This document shows positions 19,423-29,769 of a stretch of 64,000 nucleotides of DNA, one piece after another. How positions within the stretch are numbered: the stretch's first letter is position 1; every line of letters starts with the position of its first letter. The notes under the pieces were generated by a model that saw nothing but the letters and a program-made list of their open reading frames with translations, did no database searches and had not been told where the DNA came from. This DNA comes from Shewanella sp. MTB7. GTDB taxonomy: Bacteria; Pseudomonadota; Gammaproteobacteria; Enterobacterales; Shewanellaceae. Made by a program: the position numbers and the translations under genes. Location of the stretch: contig NZ_CP085636.1 in the NCBI RefSeq assembly GCF_027571385.1, positions 2,232,001 to 2,296,000 of the forward strand, read 5' to 3'.

Positions 19423-19974
19423 ATGATTCGACTAATCGATTTTTTAGCCGCCTTCTTTGGCTTATTATTACTATGGCCAGTTTTATTAATTGTGGTCATT
19501 ATTGGTATGTTTGATACCGGTTCGCCTATTTTTGTTCAAACTCGTGTAGGCCGAAATAAAAAGCCGTTTAAATTGATTAAGTTCCGCACGATGTCAGTAG
19601 AAACGAAATCAGTGGCTAGTCACTTAGCGAGTAATGCATCAATTACAAAGTTGGGTAACTTTCTACGGAGAACGAAGATTGATGAACTACCGCAACTAAT
19701 TAACGTTGTTAAAGGTGAAATGAGTTTGGTTGGTCCTCGTCCAAACTTGTTTAATCAAGATGAACTAATTAAAGAGCGTGATGCATTAGGTGTTTACGAT
19801 TATTTACCGGGTGTAACAGGTTTAGCACAAGTTCAAAACATTGATATGTCTACCCCGGCTTTGTTAGCCAAAATCGATAAGCAAATGATTGATAGTTTAA
19901 CAGTTAAAGATTACTTCAAGTACATTATAATGACTGTCACTGGCAGTGGTTCAGGTGACGCGGTAAATAAATAG
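19423..19974 (+). CDS. Small monotopic phosphoglycosyl transferase (PglC/WreU type)
   Basis: A 183-aa polyprenyl-phosphate sugar-phosphotransferase made only of the catalytic core. It has the N-terminal re-entrant hydrophobic helix ([20 protein letters not shown]), [20 protein letters not shown], the catalytic Asp-Glu pair in [11 protein letters not shown], and [11 protein letters not shown]. It should start the O-unit by transferring a sugar-1-phosphate (probably QuiNAc-1-P given the neighbours) to undecaprenyl phosphate at the inner membrane. It lies 9 nt after the WbpV-like gene. A different C-terminal-domain enzyme of the same superfamily serves the second locus at 43-46 kb. Confidence 0.88.
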   Translation: MIRLIDFLAAFFGLLLLWPVLLIVVIIGMFDTGSPIFVQTRVGRNKKPFKLIKFRTMSVETKSVASHLASNASITKLGNFLRRTKIDELPQLINVVKGEMSLVGPRPNLFNQDELIKERDALGVYDYLPGVTGLAQVQNIDMSTPALLAKIDKQMIDSLTVKDYFKYIIMTVTGSGSGDAVNK

Positions 19975-20083
19975 TTTTTAACGCGACTATTCAGTCACCT
20001 ATTTCTCCTCGATTAAGTTTTGCTCTTTAATATCTGCTGTGGCAGTTTGGAGCGTTTTGAAATTAAAGGTTAGAAAAATAAAT

Positions 20084-21250
20084 ATGAAAATTGCTATTGC
20101 TGGTACAGGTTATGTTGGTTTATCAAACGCGATGCTACTTTCGCAACATAATGATGTTGTTGCTATAGATATTATCGAAGAAAAAGTCGATATGTTGAAT
20201 AATGGTATTTCGCCAATTGTTGATGAAGAAATAACTGACTTTCTTAACAATTATACTCTTTCATTTACAGCTACATTAGACAAAGAGTTTGCGTACAAAA
20301 ATGCAGAGTATGTAATTATCGCAACTCCGACAGATTACGACGTTCAAACAAACTTCTTTAACACATCGTCTATTGAAGCAGTGATTAAAGATGTAATGAT
20401 GATTAATCCAAAAGCGATAATGGTTATCAAGTCAACTGTCCCAGTTGGTTACACAAGTCGAATTACTGAAGAATTGGGGTGCAGTAACTTGATCTTCTCA
20501 CCCGAGTTTTTACGCGAGGGTAGGGCGCTTTATGATAACCTTTACCCTTCGCGTATTATTGTCGGTGAACAAAGTGAACGAGCTAAAACCTTTGCTAATT
20601 TACTAGTTCAAGGCGCAATTAAAGAAAATATCGATGTCTTGTTTACTGATTCTACGGAAGCTGAAGCTATTAAGTTGTTTTCTAACACTTATTTAGCGCT
20701 TCGCGTTGCCTACTTTAATGAGTTAGACACCTATGCAGAATCTCATGGCTTAGATTCACGTCAAATAATTGAAGGGGTTGGCTTAGATCCTCGTATCGGC
20801 AGTCATTACAATAACCCTTCATTTGGTTATGGTGGTTATTGCTTACCTAAGGATACTAAACAATTACGTGCAAACTACTCAGATGTACCAAATAATATCA
20901 TCGGTGCAATTGTTGACTCAAATACCACGCGTAAGGATTTTATAGCTGATGCAATTTTAAAGCGTGAGCCTAAAATCGTCGGTATTTACCGCTTAATAAT
21001 GAAAACTGGGTCAGACAACTTTAGGGCATCGAGTATTCAAGGGATTATGAAACGCCTGAAAGCTAAAGGAATTCAGGTAGTGGTATTTGAGCCAGTGATT
21101 GAAGATGACCACTTTTTCCACTCGGAAGTTATAAAATCACTTGAAGACTTTAAAGCTATGTCAGATGTTATTGTATCTAATCGCATGGTTGATGAAATCC
21201 GAGATGTAAGCATTAAAGTGTATACTCGCGATCTTTTTGGTTCAGATTGA
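20084..21250 (+). CDS. ugd: UDP-glucose 6-dehydrogenase
   Basis: Oxidises UDP-glucose to UDP-glucuronate. The N-terminal NAD motif is [19 protein letters not shown], followed by STVPVGYT. The catalytic Cys is in [19 protein letters not shown] and FSPEFLREG holds the catalytic Glu region. The 388-aa length equals the enterobacterial Ugd class. An upstream GTG in frame (20039) would add 15 residues before the Rossmann motif and is rejected. The next gene can epimerise the product, so the locus can make UDP-GalA. Confidence 0.95.
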   Translation: MKIAIAGTGYVGLSNAMLLSQHNDVVAIDIIEEKVDMLNNGISPIVDEEITDFLNNYTLSFTATLDKEFAYKNAEYVIIATPTDYDVQTNFFNTSSIEAVIKDVMMINPKAIMVIKSTVPVGYTSRITEELGCSNLIFSPEFLREGRALYDNLYPSRIIVGEQSERAKTFANLLVQGAIKENIDVLFTDSTEAEAIKLFSNTYLALRVAYFNELDTYAESHGLDSRQIIEGVGLDPRIGSHYNNPSFGYGGYCLPKDTKQLRANYSDVPNNIIGAIVDSNTTRKDFIADAILKREPKIVGIYRLIMKTGSDNFRASSIQGIMKRLKAKGIQVVVFEPVIEDDHFFHSEVIKSLEDFKAMSDVIVSNRMVDEIRDVSIKVYTRDLFGSD

Positions 21251-21289
21251 ATAAATAGCATAGAAGGGCGCTGTGCTTCTAGGTATTAG

Positions 21290-21485
21290 GGCGTTCACAA
21301 GTTCACTTCTAGGGCGGACTTCGCCCTGCTATACAATAAAAGGCTGAGATAATAAAGCAAAGACGAACGCTACCTTGTCTTTCAGGACCTAGTCCGTACA
21401 GCTTTGCTTGTATAGAATCTAGCTAGCGCGTAGCGACGCTCTAGCCGTGACAAAGTCACATCCTAGAGTCTAGTACTTTCTCGAC
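21290..21485. repeat. Repeat block A (mosaic intergenic repeat)
   Basis: Spacer between ugd and the epimerase gene made of short palindromic modules also found in blocks B-G. Examples are GGGCGGACTTCGCCCTGCTA, a GTGACAAAGTCAC hairpin, and the word TATAGAATCTAG. No reading frame of interest is present. Confidence 0.75.
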
Positions 21486-21517
21486 TATATCCCATTTTTA
21501 TTTTTACAGAGAATACT

Positions 21518-22522
21518 ATGAAGTATTTAGTGACAGGTGCGGCAGGTTTTATTGGTTCAAAAGTAAGTGAGCGCTTAAGTGCTGCTGGCCATGAAGTTAT
21601 TGGTATTGACAATATCAATGATTACTATGATGTTAATTTAAAATATGCACGTTTAAAACGTATTGAGCATAATAATTTTCGATTAATTAAATTGGATATA
21701 GCAGATAGAGAAGCGGTTAAACAGTTATTTGCAAATGAGTTGTTTGACCGCGTTATTCATCTGGCCGCACAAGCCGGCGTTCGATACTCGATTGAAAATC
21801 CACTAGCCTATGCTGATTCGAATTTAGTTGGACATTTGAATATTCTAGAAGGCTGTAGAAACACAAAAGTTCAACACCTTGTTTATGCCTCATCTAGTTC
21901 GGTATATGGCTTGAATGCTAAAACCCCATTTGCAACTTCAGATAGCGTTGACCACCCTGTTTCGCTGTACGCTGCAACTAAAAAGTCTAATGAGTTGATG
22001 GCGCATAGCTATTCTCACCTTTACGATATTCCAACGACAGGTCTTAGATTTTTTACTGTATATGGTAGCTGGGGTCGGCCAGATATGGCGCCGTTTATTT
22101 TTACCAAAAAGATCCTAGATGGCGAAACTATCGACATCAATAATAATGGTGACATGTGGCGTGATTTTACTCATGTAGATGATATTGTTGAAGGTGTTGT
22201 GCGTATAGCAGATGTCATCCCAAATAGAGATGTATCTTGGACTGTTGAGAGTGGTTCTCCTGCGACAAGTTCAGCTCCATATTCTGTCTATAATATAGGC
22301 CATGGCTCTCCAATTAACTTAATGGGCTTCGTGAAAGCTATTGAAGAAGAGTTGGGAATAGAAGCTAAGAAGAACTTCCGAGAGATGCAGCCCGGGGATG
22401 TTTACCAGACCTATGCTGATGTTGAGGATTTATTTGAAGCAACGGGCTATAAGCCTAAAGTTGGTGTGAAAGAGGGTGTTGCTGAGTTTGTAAAATGGTA
22501 CCGAGAGTTTTATAAAAAATAG
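21518..22522 (+). CDS. UDP-glucuronate 4-epimerase
   Basis: A 334-aa extended SDR. It starts KYLVTGAAGFIGSKVSERL, with IDNINDYYDVNLKYARL, a long spacer typical of the UDP-glucuronate epimerase (LspL/Cap1J) subfamily. AAQAGVRYSIENPLAYADSN follows, the catalytic SSSSVYGLN and YAATKKSNELMAHSYSHLY come next, and the substrate loop is RFFTVYGSWGRPDMAPF. Together with ugd it makes UDP-galacturonate. It is separated from ugd by repeat block A and may have its own transcript. Confidence 0.92.
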   Translation: MKYLVTGAAGFIGSKVSERLSAAGHEVIGIDNINDYYDVNLKYARLKRIEHNNFRLIKLDIADREAVKQLFANELFDRVIHLAAQAGVRYSIENPLAYADSNLVGHLNILEGCRNTKVQHLVYASSSSVYGLNAKTPFATSDSVDHPVSLYAATKKSNELMAHSYSHLYDIPTTGLRFFTVYGSWGRPDMAPFIFTKKILDGETIDINNNGDMWRDFTHVDDIVEGVVRIADVIPNRDVSWTVESGSPATSSAPYSVYNIGHGSPINLMGFVKAIEEELGIEAKKNFREMQPGDVYQTYADVEDLFEATGYKPKVGVKEGVAEFVKWYREFYKK

Positions 22523-22569
22523 AACTATCTATTCGGATCTATCGCTTAGTGTATTGATTTCATTGTAAT

Positions 22570-22619
22570 GTCAGTTGGTCTTTTCGTCTCAATAATGCTT
22601 TTAGACGAGATCAACTGAC
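22570..22619. terminator. Interrupted hairpin after the UDP-glucuronate epimerase gene
   Basis: GTCAGTTG (22570-22577) pairs with CAACTGAC (22612-22619), and an inner CGTCT/AGACG stem adds 5 bp. It begins about 48 bp after the stop and is followed by a T-rich stretch from 22628 on. It may be a terminator before galU. Confidence 0.45.
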
Positions 22620-22742
22620 TCACCAAGCTTTTTCCTTCGTTTTTCTTTTAGTTTATTCCTACCTTTTTATGGCTTATTTAATATTCTTTTTCGATAGCTA
22701 AAAGTCAAAACTTACTTATTACTACACATTTTTGGACAGTTT

Positions 22743-23627
22743 ATGAAAGTTGTTATTCCGGTTGCTGGTCTAGGTACTCGCATGTTGCCCGCAACAAAAG
22801 CAATCCCTAAAGAAATGCTGCCGTTAGTCGATAAGCCGCTTATTCAATATATCGTCGATGAGTGCGTTAAAGCAGGTGCTAAAGAGATCGTACTGGTCAC
22901 TCATGCTAGTAAGAATGCTATCGAAAATCATTTTGATACCTCATATGAACTTGAGTCTACTCTTGAAAAACGTGTAAAACGTCAATTGCTTGAAGAGGTT
23001 CAAGCGATCTGTCCTAAAGACGTAACCATAATGCATGTGCGTCAGGGAGAGGCTAAAGGGCTTGGTCATGCTGTGCTTTGTGCAAAACCTTGTATTGGTA
23101 ATAATCCGTTTGCCGTGGTATTGCCTGACGTTATTCTTGATGAATATACTGCAGATCAAACCAGTGAAAACTTGGCGGCTATGATAGGACGTTACAATTC
23201 GACTAAGTCTAGCCAGATCATGGTTGCTCCAGTGCCAATGGAAGATGTTAATAAATACGGTATTGCAGATTGTAATGGAGCCGATATTGCGCCTGGTGAC
23301 TCATCTAAGATTAATGCCATGGTAGAGAAGCCTGCTATTCACGAGGCACCATCTAATTTAGCCGTTGTTGGTCGTTATGTATTATCAGAAAAAATTTGGG
23401 ATTTGCTTGCGAAAACTCCTGCAGGTGCAGGTGATGAAATACAGTTAACGGATGCTATTGATATGTTGATTGAGTCAGATACTGTCGAAGCCTTCCATAT
23501 GACAGGTAAGTCCCATGATTGTGGGGACAAGCTTGGTTATATGACCGCATTTGTCGAGTATGGACTCAGAAATGAAAAGTTTGGTAAGGAGTTTCGTCAA
23601 AACTTAAAGCAGTTAATTAAGAGCTGA
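22743..23627 (+). CDS. galU: UTP-glucose-1-phosphate uridylyltransferase
   Basis: Makes UDP-glucose, the precursor for Ugd and other glucosyl donors. The sequence opens [24 protein letters not shown] with the catalytic-site Lys, then [28 protein letters not shown], and has VEKP in the sugar-binding part. The length (294 aa) is standard. It is the last intact gene of the sugar-nucleotide group on the + strand before repeat block B. It is the common core function of this region and probably serves general metabolism too. Confidence 0.97.
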   Translation: MKVVIPVAGLGTRMLPATKAIPKEMLPLVDKPLIQYIVDECVKAGAKEIVLVTHASKNAIENHFDTSYELESTLEKRVKRQLLEEVQAICPKDVTIMHVRQGEAKGLGHAVLCAKPCIGNNPFAVVLPDVILDEYTADQTSENLAAMIGRYNSTKSSQIMVAPVPMEDVNKYGIADCNGADIAPGDSSKINAMVEKPAIHEAPSNLAVVGRYVLSEKIWDLLAKTPAGAGDEIQLTDAIDMLIESDTVEAFHMTGKSHDCGDKLGYMTAFVEYGLRNEKFGKEFRQNLKQLIKS

Positions 23628-23890
23628 GACGAACGCCGCAAGCGGCTACGGTTGACCGATGACGGAATGGCCAGCGGCCGCACGGAACGTTTCGCTCACC
23701 GTGCAAGCGGATATACGGTCCAGCCTTGTTCTATTGTAGGTCGGCATTTATGCCGTCAGGTTTGTATGGGCTATTGATGGGCTAAAGCCCAACCTACAGG
23801 GGGAACTGATAAGGGCGGCCTACGGCCTTCTAGAGTTTAGGGCGCTTCTATAAAAGCGAACGTCGCCAGCGCTTACGATTGACGGAATGG
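23628..23890. repeat. Repeat block B (mosaic intergenic repeat)
   Basis: Between galU and the DUF255 pseudogene. It contains one complete module R1 at about 23734-23799, with outer ends TGTAGGT and ACCTACA and inner hairpins GGCATTTATGCC and GGGCTAAAGCCC. It also holds parts of the GCCGCAAGCGGCTACGG and GACGGAATGGCC modules. The last module runs into the start of the following broken gene. Confidence 0.85.
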
Positions 23891-25821
23891 CCTGCAGCCG
23901 TACTAGCAGACACTGAGCTAAACGCTGCTTTTCAAGCCCGAAAAAATTGGCTCCTGAGCCGCAAGATTATTACGTCGAGTAACAGCGAACCTCAACATAT
24001 CAATCAATTGATTCTCTCTGACTCCCCTTATCTGCTTAGTCATTCTTTACAGCCAATTGAGTGGCTTGAATGGCAGCAACATTTTGAGTCTGATTTTCAA
24101 AGTAATGGCAAATTGATTTTTATCTCTATCGGCTACTCGACCTGCCACTGGTGTCACGTTATGGCTGCAGAGAGTTTCGATGATATTGAAGTTGCTGCAA
24201 TTCTAAATGCTAATTATATCAGTGTAAAAGTTGATCGTGAGCAGTGGCCCCTTGTAGATGAAAAATTTAAGTCAGCACTTGAACAACTCAAAGGGGAAGC
24301 GGGTTGGCCAATTAATGTGGTATTAACGCCTGAAGGGAAGATTGTCTGGATTGATTCCTATGTGAACAAAGATAAGTTCTCTAAGGTGATACAAGGCTTG
24401 GCTAAACGATGGCACAAAAAGCCCGGGGCAATAGAAAATTTAGCTAAGCGAATTGATAGTAAGTTGAATGTGAGTTTAGGTGCCTATGGAACAGCTCAAG
24501 AAAAAGGGTTATCTAAAAGAGCGCTCCCTAAAAAAAAGTGGCGTCAGTTACTGCCTAAATTGCACAAAGATATTTACGAGGCATTAGTCGCGGAGCAAGA
24601 GAGTAAAGGTCTGAGGTTTTTTCGAGCATATTGGTCTATTGGCTTACTGGACGAGTACATAAGAACCGGAAATGTACAGTTACTAACTACAGTTGAAACT
24701 CATCTTGAAACAATCTTGCTAAGTCCTGTTTATGACATGGTCGATGGTGGGTTCCATCGATATTCAGTGGATGGTCAGTCGCAGATCCCTCATTTTGAGA
24801 AGATGTTATATACCCAAGCCAATATGATGCGCGTGCTAGCCAAAGCTTATGCCATTACAGGTAAGAAACACTACCTTATCGCTTTAGAGCAAACATCGGA
24901 CTGGGTTGAGCTCTGGCTTAAAAACGAGGTGGGTTATTCATCGGCGGTTTCAGCACTGTCTGATGGCGAGGAGGGGAGATATTACTTTATTAAAGATAAT
25001 ATCGAAGCTCAAAAGAGAACTAAACAGTTAGCCACTATTGAAAATTTAGCAACAGACTGGCGAGAAACAACACAGTATCAAAAGCTCCATGATTATCGTA
25101 AGGCAAAAATAAGACCTCAAATTGATGAGAAAGTGATTGTTAGCTGGAACAGCCTATATGCCATTTCGTTACTGGAAGCTTATGAAGTGACTCAGGAATC
25201 AAAATATCTCAATAGAGCCACACTATTGCTTGATTCACTTTGGATCTCAGCTAGGCCAGATAACACTCTTTTTCGTACTTTATCTCATGGTCGAGCCTCT
25301 ATTCCTGCTCAAGTGGAGGATTATGCTTGGTTTGGCCTTGTTTAAGCTCTCTTTCTATCAGCCTTGGAATAATGAGTTTATAGATAATGAAGGGGTAACA
25401 ACATCCGTATCTACACCTATATTCGACGCTCCAGCTCTACAAACATTAAATTCTGCACTTGAACGAGCTAATTGGCTGTTAGAGCGACTTGGAGGGCAAC
25501 TAGAAGCTGAAGCACTGACAACACTTAATCAGGATGGTGAACTTCCTTCAACTTATTCAGCTAGCTTTGGCGCTATTAATGCTGGGTTTCAAATCTGTCA
25601 CTCACGGCAGTACAGAAGTTGGCTGAATAAGTTAGGCACCTCCTGCTATCCATAAACGGCTGGGTTTTAACGATGAATCATTGGCTTTGTATGAAGGCAA
25701 GTTTGAGATTGAACTTATTGGATTAGTCAGACAGCAGGGGAGTCATAAAATCAATATTCGAATTCAAGCATGTTCGGATAGTCTTTGTTTGTTACCTGAG
25801 AACATTTTGTTGTTTTTATAA
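23879..25821 (+). pseudogene. DUF255 thioredoxin-fold protein (YyaL/SPATA20-like), frameshifted
   Basis: Family member recognised by SDSPYLLSHSLQPIEWLEWQ, then ISIGYSTCHWCHVMAAESF with the CxxC of the thioredoxin fold, VDREQWPLVD, and a GAGGxWP-like GEAGWPINVVLTPEG. The C-terminal half has the six-hairpin pattern (GGFHRYSVDGQSQIPHFEKM). The frame breaks near 25345 (the text continues ALFKLSFYQ in another frame) and again near 25650, with the tail ACSDSLCLLPENILLFL in a third frame to 25821. The first residues (MTEWPAAV) are encoded by repeat-module sequence. The native start and any signal peptide are therefore missing. Two frameshifts make it non-functional. Confidence 0.82.
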
Positions 25822-26063
25822 TCAAAATCGATTGTATTAAATATATCAGCTCTTTTCTCTTGAATGGACGGGAATTGATGGGGTTGGACGGTATGCCTGA
25901 TTGTCTTATGTTACTTTTTAATTTAAACGTCACTTTAAGATTAATAACGTGCCTAACTGAGGTAAATTATTAACAGAGTGTGCTAAAATCTATTCCTTTG
26001 TGTTCAATTATCACTATTTTGAGTTGTTGTAACATGTCTAGCCTTCTCATTCTGGAGCTAAAA

Positions 26064-28010
26064 ATGGATTTTTTTCAGGTATTGTTTTCTTTAAATCGAA
26101 CCAACAAACGGTTAGTCAGTGTCGGAATTGATACATTATGTCTACTGATATCATTCTGGCTGGCAATCATTGTACGTACAGATTCGATGAGTTCAATTGG
26201 TAATACAGGCTACTGGATGTTGATTGCGATGGTTTGGCCGATTAGCATACTTGCTTTTATGAAATTGGGTTTATATCGAGCGGTACTTAGGTATTTAAGC
26301 TTACAAGCATTAACCGCTATTCTGTTCGGGGTGCTTATATCGACTGTTAGCTTAGTTATTATCTCCTACTTTGCTAATTTAGGCTTGCCACGAACTGTAC
26401 CTGTTATATTTGCTGCGTTTGCTTTGGTGTTAATAGGTGGTTCCAGAGGTATCATAAGGGCGGTTGTCGGTTCAGGCATGAAGCGAGAAGGCGAGCCCGT
26501 AATTATTTATGGTGCAGGCGTCAGCGGAAGACAGCTTGTAACTGCCTTAGTTCAAAGTCATGAATATTATCCTTTTGCCTTTGTAGATGATGATGTGACC
26601 ACTCACGGAAGTGTGATTCAAGGCGTTTATGTTCACTCCCCTTCAATAATGCGCAAGCTTATTAAGCAAAAACAGGCAACCAAGGTGTTGCTTGCGATAC
26701 CGAGTGCCTCTCGTCAACGACGAAAAGAGATATTACAGTCTCTGGAGCCTTTAGCTGTTCAAGTGTTGACGTTACCTGCTATGGCTGATCTTGTTAGCGG
26801 AAATAAGCATTATAGTGATATTAAAGAGGTTGAAATTGATGATCTCTTAGGACGTGATGCGGTTTCACCCAGAGAAGATCTGCTTAAAGACAATATTTTG
26901 GATAAAGTTGTTATGGTCACTGGAGCTGGTGGCTCTATTGGCTCAGAACTTTGTCGTCAAATATTAAAGCAAGAACCGACTAAACTTGTTCTATTTGAAC
27001 TTTCTGAGTATGGCTTATATTCAATAGAGAAAGAGTTATTGGCTACGGCTAAAGAGAATGGGCTTGTTGTTGAAATTTTTCCCTTGTTAGGCTCCGTACA
27101 ACGAGAAAATCGTGTTCAAGCTGTGATGGAGTCATTTCAGGTTCAAACTGTGTACCACGCAGCAGCCTATAAACATGTGCCTCTCGTTGAACATAATGTG
27201 GTCGAAGGGGTGCGTAACAATGTATTTGGTACCATGTATATGGCTCGCGCTGCTATTGCTGCAAAAGTTGAAACATTTGTGCTTATTTCGACAGATAAAG
27301 CAGTTCGCCCTACCAATGTGATGGGCACAACTAAACGTATGGCTGAGCTGTCTTTGCAGGCTCTAGCGAAAGAGAAACACTCAACGCGTTTTTGTATGGT
27401 GAGATTTGGCAATGTACTTGGGTCATCAGGTTCTGTTGTGCCCTTGTTTAGAAAACAGATAGCGTCCGGTGGGCCTGTAACGGTCACCCATCCTGAAATC
27501 ACTCGATTCTTTATGACAATACCTGAAGCCTCTCAGCTGGTGATTCAGGCCGGTGCGATGGGTAAAGGCGGCGATGTGTTTGTTTTGGACATGGGTGAGT
27601 CGGTAAAAATTGTCGATTTAGCGGCTAAAATGATCCGCCTAAGTGGCTTTGAAGTGCAAGATGCAATTAACCCTGATGGTGATATCCCAATAGAGTTTAC
27701 CGGTCTTCGCCCTGGAGAGAAGTTATACGAGGAACTGCTTATCGGTGATGATGTTACTGGTACAGATCATGAACGAATTATGACTGCCAATGAAGCTTAT
27801 CTTTCATGGAAGGAGTTAGAAGTTATTCTTAGTAAACTGGATATGGCCTGTCACGAATTTAACCATGAACTTATTCGCGATATTTTGTTAAAAACCCCAA
27901 CAGGTTTTAATCCAACCGATGGGATCTGTGATCTTGTGTGGAAAGTGAAGAATGAACAACAAAGTGTAGCAAGCGGACAAAGAGAAAAGGTTGTTTCTTT
28001 AGTTTCTTAA
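26064..28010 (+). CDS. wbpM: WbpM/FlaA1-like UDP-GlcNAc 4,6-dehydratase (membrane form)
   Basis: A 648-aa large-type nucleoside-diphosphate sugar 4,6-dehydratase. Four N-terminal membrane segments (about residues 15-120) are followed by a first Rossmann-like domain (GEPVIIYGAGVSGRQLV). The catalytic SDR domain then starts at VMVTGAGGSIGSELCRQI, with AAYKHVPLVEHN and the modified triad region STDKAVRPTNVMGTTKRMAE (Met in place of Tyr, as in WbpM). TGAGGSIGSE and GLRPGEKLYEELL are diagnostic. The ATG at 26064 has CTGGAG before it; an earlier in-frame start at 25980 is unlikely. It probably supplies 4-keto-6-deoxy-GlcNAc to the WbpV-like reductase. Confidence 0.93.
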   Translation: MDFFQVLFSLNRTNKRLVSVGIDTLCLLISFWLAIIVRTDSMSSIGNTGYWMLIAMVWPISILAFMKLGLYRAVLRYLSLQALTAILFGVLISTVSLVIISYFANLGLPRTVPVIFAAFALVLIGGSRGIIRAVVGSGMKREGEPVIIYGAGVSGRQLVTALVQSHEYYPFAFVDDDVTTHGSVIQGVYVHSPSIMRKLIKQKQATKVLLAIPSASRQRRKEILQSLEPLAVQVLTLPAMADLVSGNKHYSDIKEVEIDDLLGRDAVSPREDLLKDNILDKVVMVTGAGGSIGSELCRQILKQEPTKLVLFELSEYGLYSIEKELLATAKENGLVVEIFPLLGSVQRENRVQAVMESFQVQTVYHAAAYKHVPLVEHNVVEGVRNNVFGTMYMARAAIAAKVETFVLISTDKAVRPTNVMGTTKRMAELSLQALAKEKHSTRFCMVRFGNVLGSSGSVVPLFRKQIASGGPVTVTHPEITRFFMTIPEASQLVIQAGAMGKGGDVFVLDMGESVKIVDLAAKMIRLSGFEVQDAINPDGDIPIEFTGLRPGEKLYEELLIGDDVTGTDHERIMTANEAYLSWKELEVILSKLDMACHEFNHELIRDILLKTPTGFNPTDGICDLVWKVKNEQQSVASGQREKVVSLVS

Positions 28011-28029
28011 TCATCTGTTATTCTGACTT

Positions 28030-28871
28030 AACGGCTTCTTTTGTAGGTCGGCATTTATGCCGTCAGGTTTGTATTATACAGAAGGGTGGGCTTCGCCCTG
28101 CTAGGGTGTGACTTCGTCACGGCGAGAGCGTCGCTATGCTCCTTCTAGAATCTATACAAGCAAATGAGGAACGCCGCCAGCGGCTACGGATGACGGAATG
28201 GCCTGCGGCCGCACGGAACGCTGCGCTTACGGTTTATAAGCTGAGAAGGGCGGGCTTCTAGGGCGCCAACAAGTTGGCTTCGAGGGCGGCCTACGGCCTT
28301 CTAGAGTCTAGGGCGCTTCGCTGCTATAAAGGCGAACGCCGCCAGCGGCTTGAATATTCGGTCAATCATTTTCTATTGTAGGTCGGTATTTATGCCGTCA
28401 GGTTTGGTATGGACGTTATGAGTTGTTGATGGGCTAAAGCCCAACCTACAGGGGAAACTGATAAGGGCGGGCTTCGCCCTGCTAGGGCGGCACAAGTGCC
28501 TACTAGAACGTGACCTTGTCACGGCTAGAGCGTCGCTTCGCGACTTCTAGAATCTATACAATCAAGTGCAAAGTACAGATAAAGATGAACGTCGCAAGCA
28601 GTTACGGATAACCGCTTATCTTAGATGCTCTTAGTTTTTCCGTAAGCGCTAGCGTTCTGTAAGTGAGGCACGAACGTTCCGTCATCTGTAGACGCCTAGT
28701 GCTTTTATAGCAGGCCAAAGGCCGTTCTCGCAGTGAGCTTGCGAACGTCCTAGCAAGGAGCCTGCGACTGCCCTCGAAGCTGACGGAGTCATCGCCCTTT
28801 TTTAAGAGCTCTCGAAGCTGACGTAGTCGGCGCTCTTTCTTGAACCGTAAGCGCCAGCGTTCCGTCATCCG
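28030..28871. repeat. Repeat block C (largest mosaic intergenic repeat)
   Basis: More than 800 bp between the convergent wbpM and rmlD genes. It holds one partial R1 module (from 28043) and one complete R1 (about 28376-28458, one base changed in the inner hairpin). It also has two GGGCTTCGCCCTGCTAGG hairpins and two GTGAC-TTCGTCAC/CTTGTCAC units followed by AGAGCGTCGC. Several GCCGCCAGCGGC words and a GACGGAATGGCC module complete it. Reading frames inside it are low-complexity by-products of the repeats. Confidence 0.85.
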
Positions 28872-29768
28872 TCATTTCCCCATCTTTTTCAGAACATCTG
28901 TCAGCTCTTCGCGCCAATCTTTAGCTGTTAAAATCGATTGTGAAGCGCTGGTATCTAATACGCTATATTTAGGTCGTTCGACACAACTTGGGTAATCCGA
29001 AGATGAAATAGGATCTATGGGGATTTTTCGAGATAATAATCCAAGATTGAATCCTATATTTTGAATCTCAATAGCAAAGTTATACCAGGAGGTGTAGCCC
29101 AAGTCGCTCCAGTGGTATATAGGGTTGAGTTTTTCCAAAGCGACTAGTTGCCATATAAAGTGTGCCAGTCCATTTGCATGGGTAGGGCTGCCTACTTGAT
29201 CGCTAATCACACCTAAGAGTTCTTTATGAGCTATTAAGTTAAGCATGGTTTTGACAAAGTTATTGCCATAGGGGGAGTAAAGCCAAGAGGTGCGTATAAC
29301 CGATGTGTTATGTGGTTGTAATTGAGTGAGTACTCGCTCACCAGCGAGTTTTGAAGCACCATATATTGAGAGCGGATTTGGGGTGTCATCAATTGTATAA
29401 GGTCGTTTGTTAGTGCCATCAAACACAAAGTCGCTAGAGATATGAATTAATCTAATATTGGCTTTTGAAGTTACGCTGGCAATATTTTCTACCGCTGTTT
29501 CATTAATAAAAAATGCTGCGGTAGCATTTGATTCAGCGCTCTCGACATTGGTATAACCTGACGCGTTAATCACAACCTCAGGCTGAAATGCTGTGATCAC
29601 CTTATCTACATTAGATAGATCAAGTAGGTTAATATTGCTACGAGCAAGGGATAACAGCTCGATATTGTTAGGCACAGTATCAACCAAGGTTCGAGCTAGT
29701 TGCCCATGTTTGCCAATAATGAGCACTTTAAGGTTATCGGTAAGCTTATTCAACGTCTCTGCCATCAT
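28872..29768 (-). CDS. rfbD: dTDP-4-dehydrorhamnose reductase
   Basis: Last enzyme of dTDP-L-rhamnose synthesis, reducing dTDP-4-keto-L-rhamnose with NAD(P)H. It is recognised by VLIIGKHGQLARTLVD near the start, VINASGYTNVESAESN, HISSDFVFDGTNKRPY, and PLSIYGASKLAGERVL with Tyr-x3-Lys. The ATG at 29768 lies one base after the rmlB stop, giving about 298 aa. A longer frame starting inside rmlB is possible but unlikely. The gene ends at the edge of repeat block C. It is the fourth gene of the rmlA-rmlC-rmlB-rmlD set. Confidence 0.93.
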   Translation of the reverse strand: MMAETLNKLTDNLKVLIIGKHGQLARTLVDTVPNNIELLSLARSNINLLDLSNVDKVITAFQPEVVINASGYTNVESAESNATAAFFINETAVENIASVTSKANIRLIHISSDFVFDGTNKRPYTIDDTPNPLSIYGASKLAGERVLTQLQPHNTSVIRTSWLYSPYGNNFVKTMLNLIAHKELLGVISDQVGSPTHANGLAHFIWQLVALEKLNPIYHWSDLGYTSWYNFAIEIQNIGFNLGLLSRKIPIDPISSSDYPSCVERPKYSVLDTSASQSILTAKDWREELTDVLKKMGK

Positions 29769-29769
29769 A

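Noticed and set aside
28602..28868. 88-codon open frame on the - strand upstream of nothing
   Set aside because: Made entirely of mosaic repeat modules; similar frames occur in other repeat blocks.
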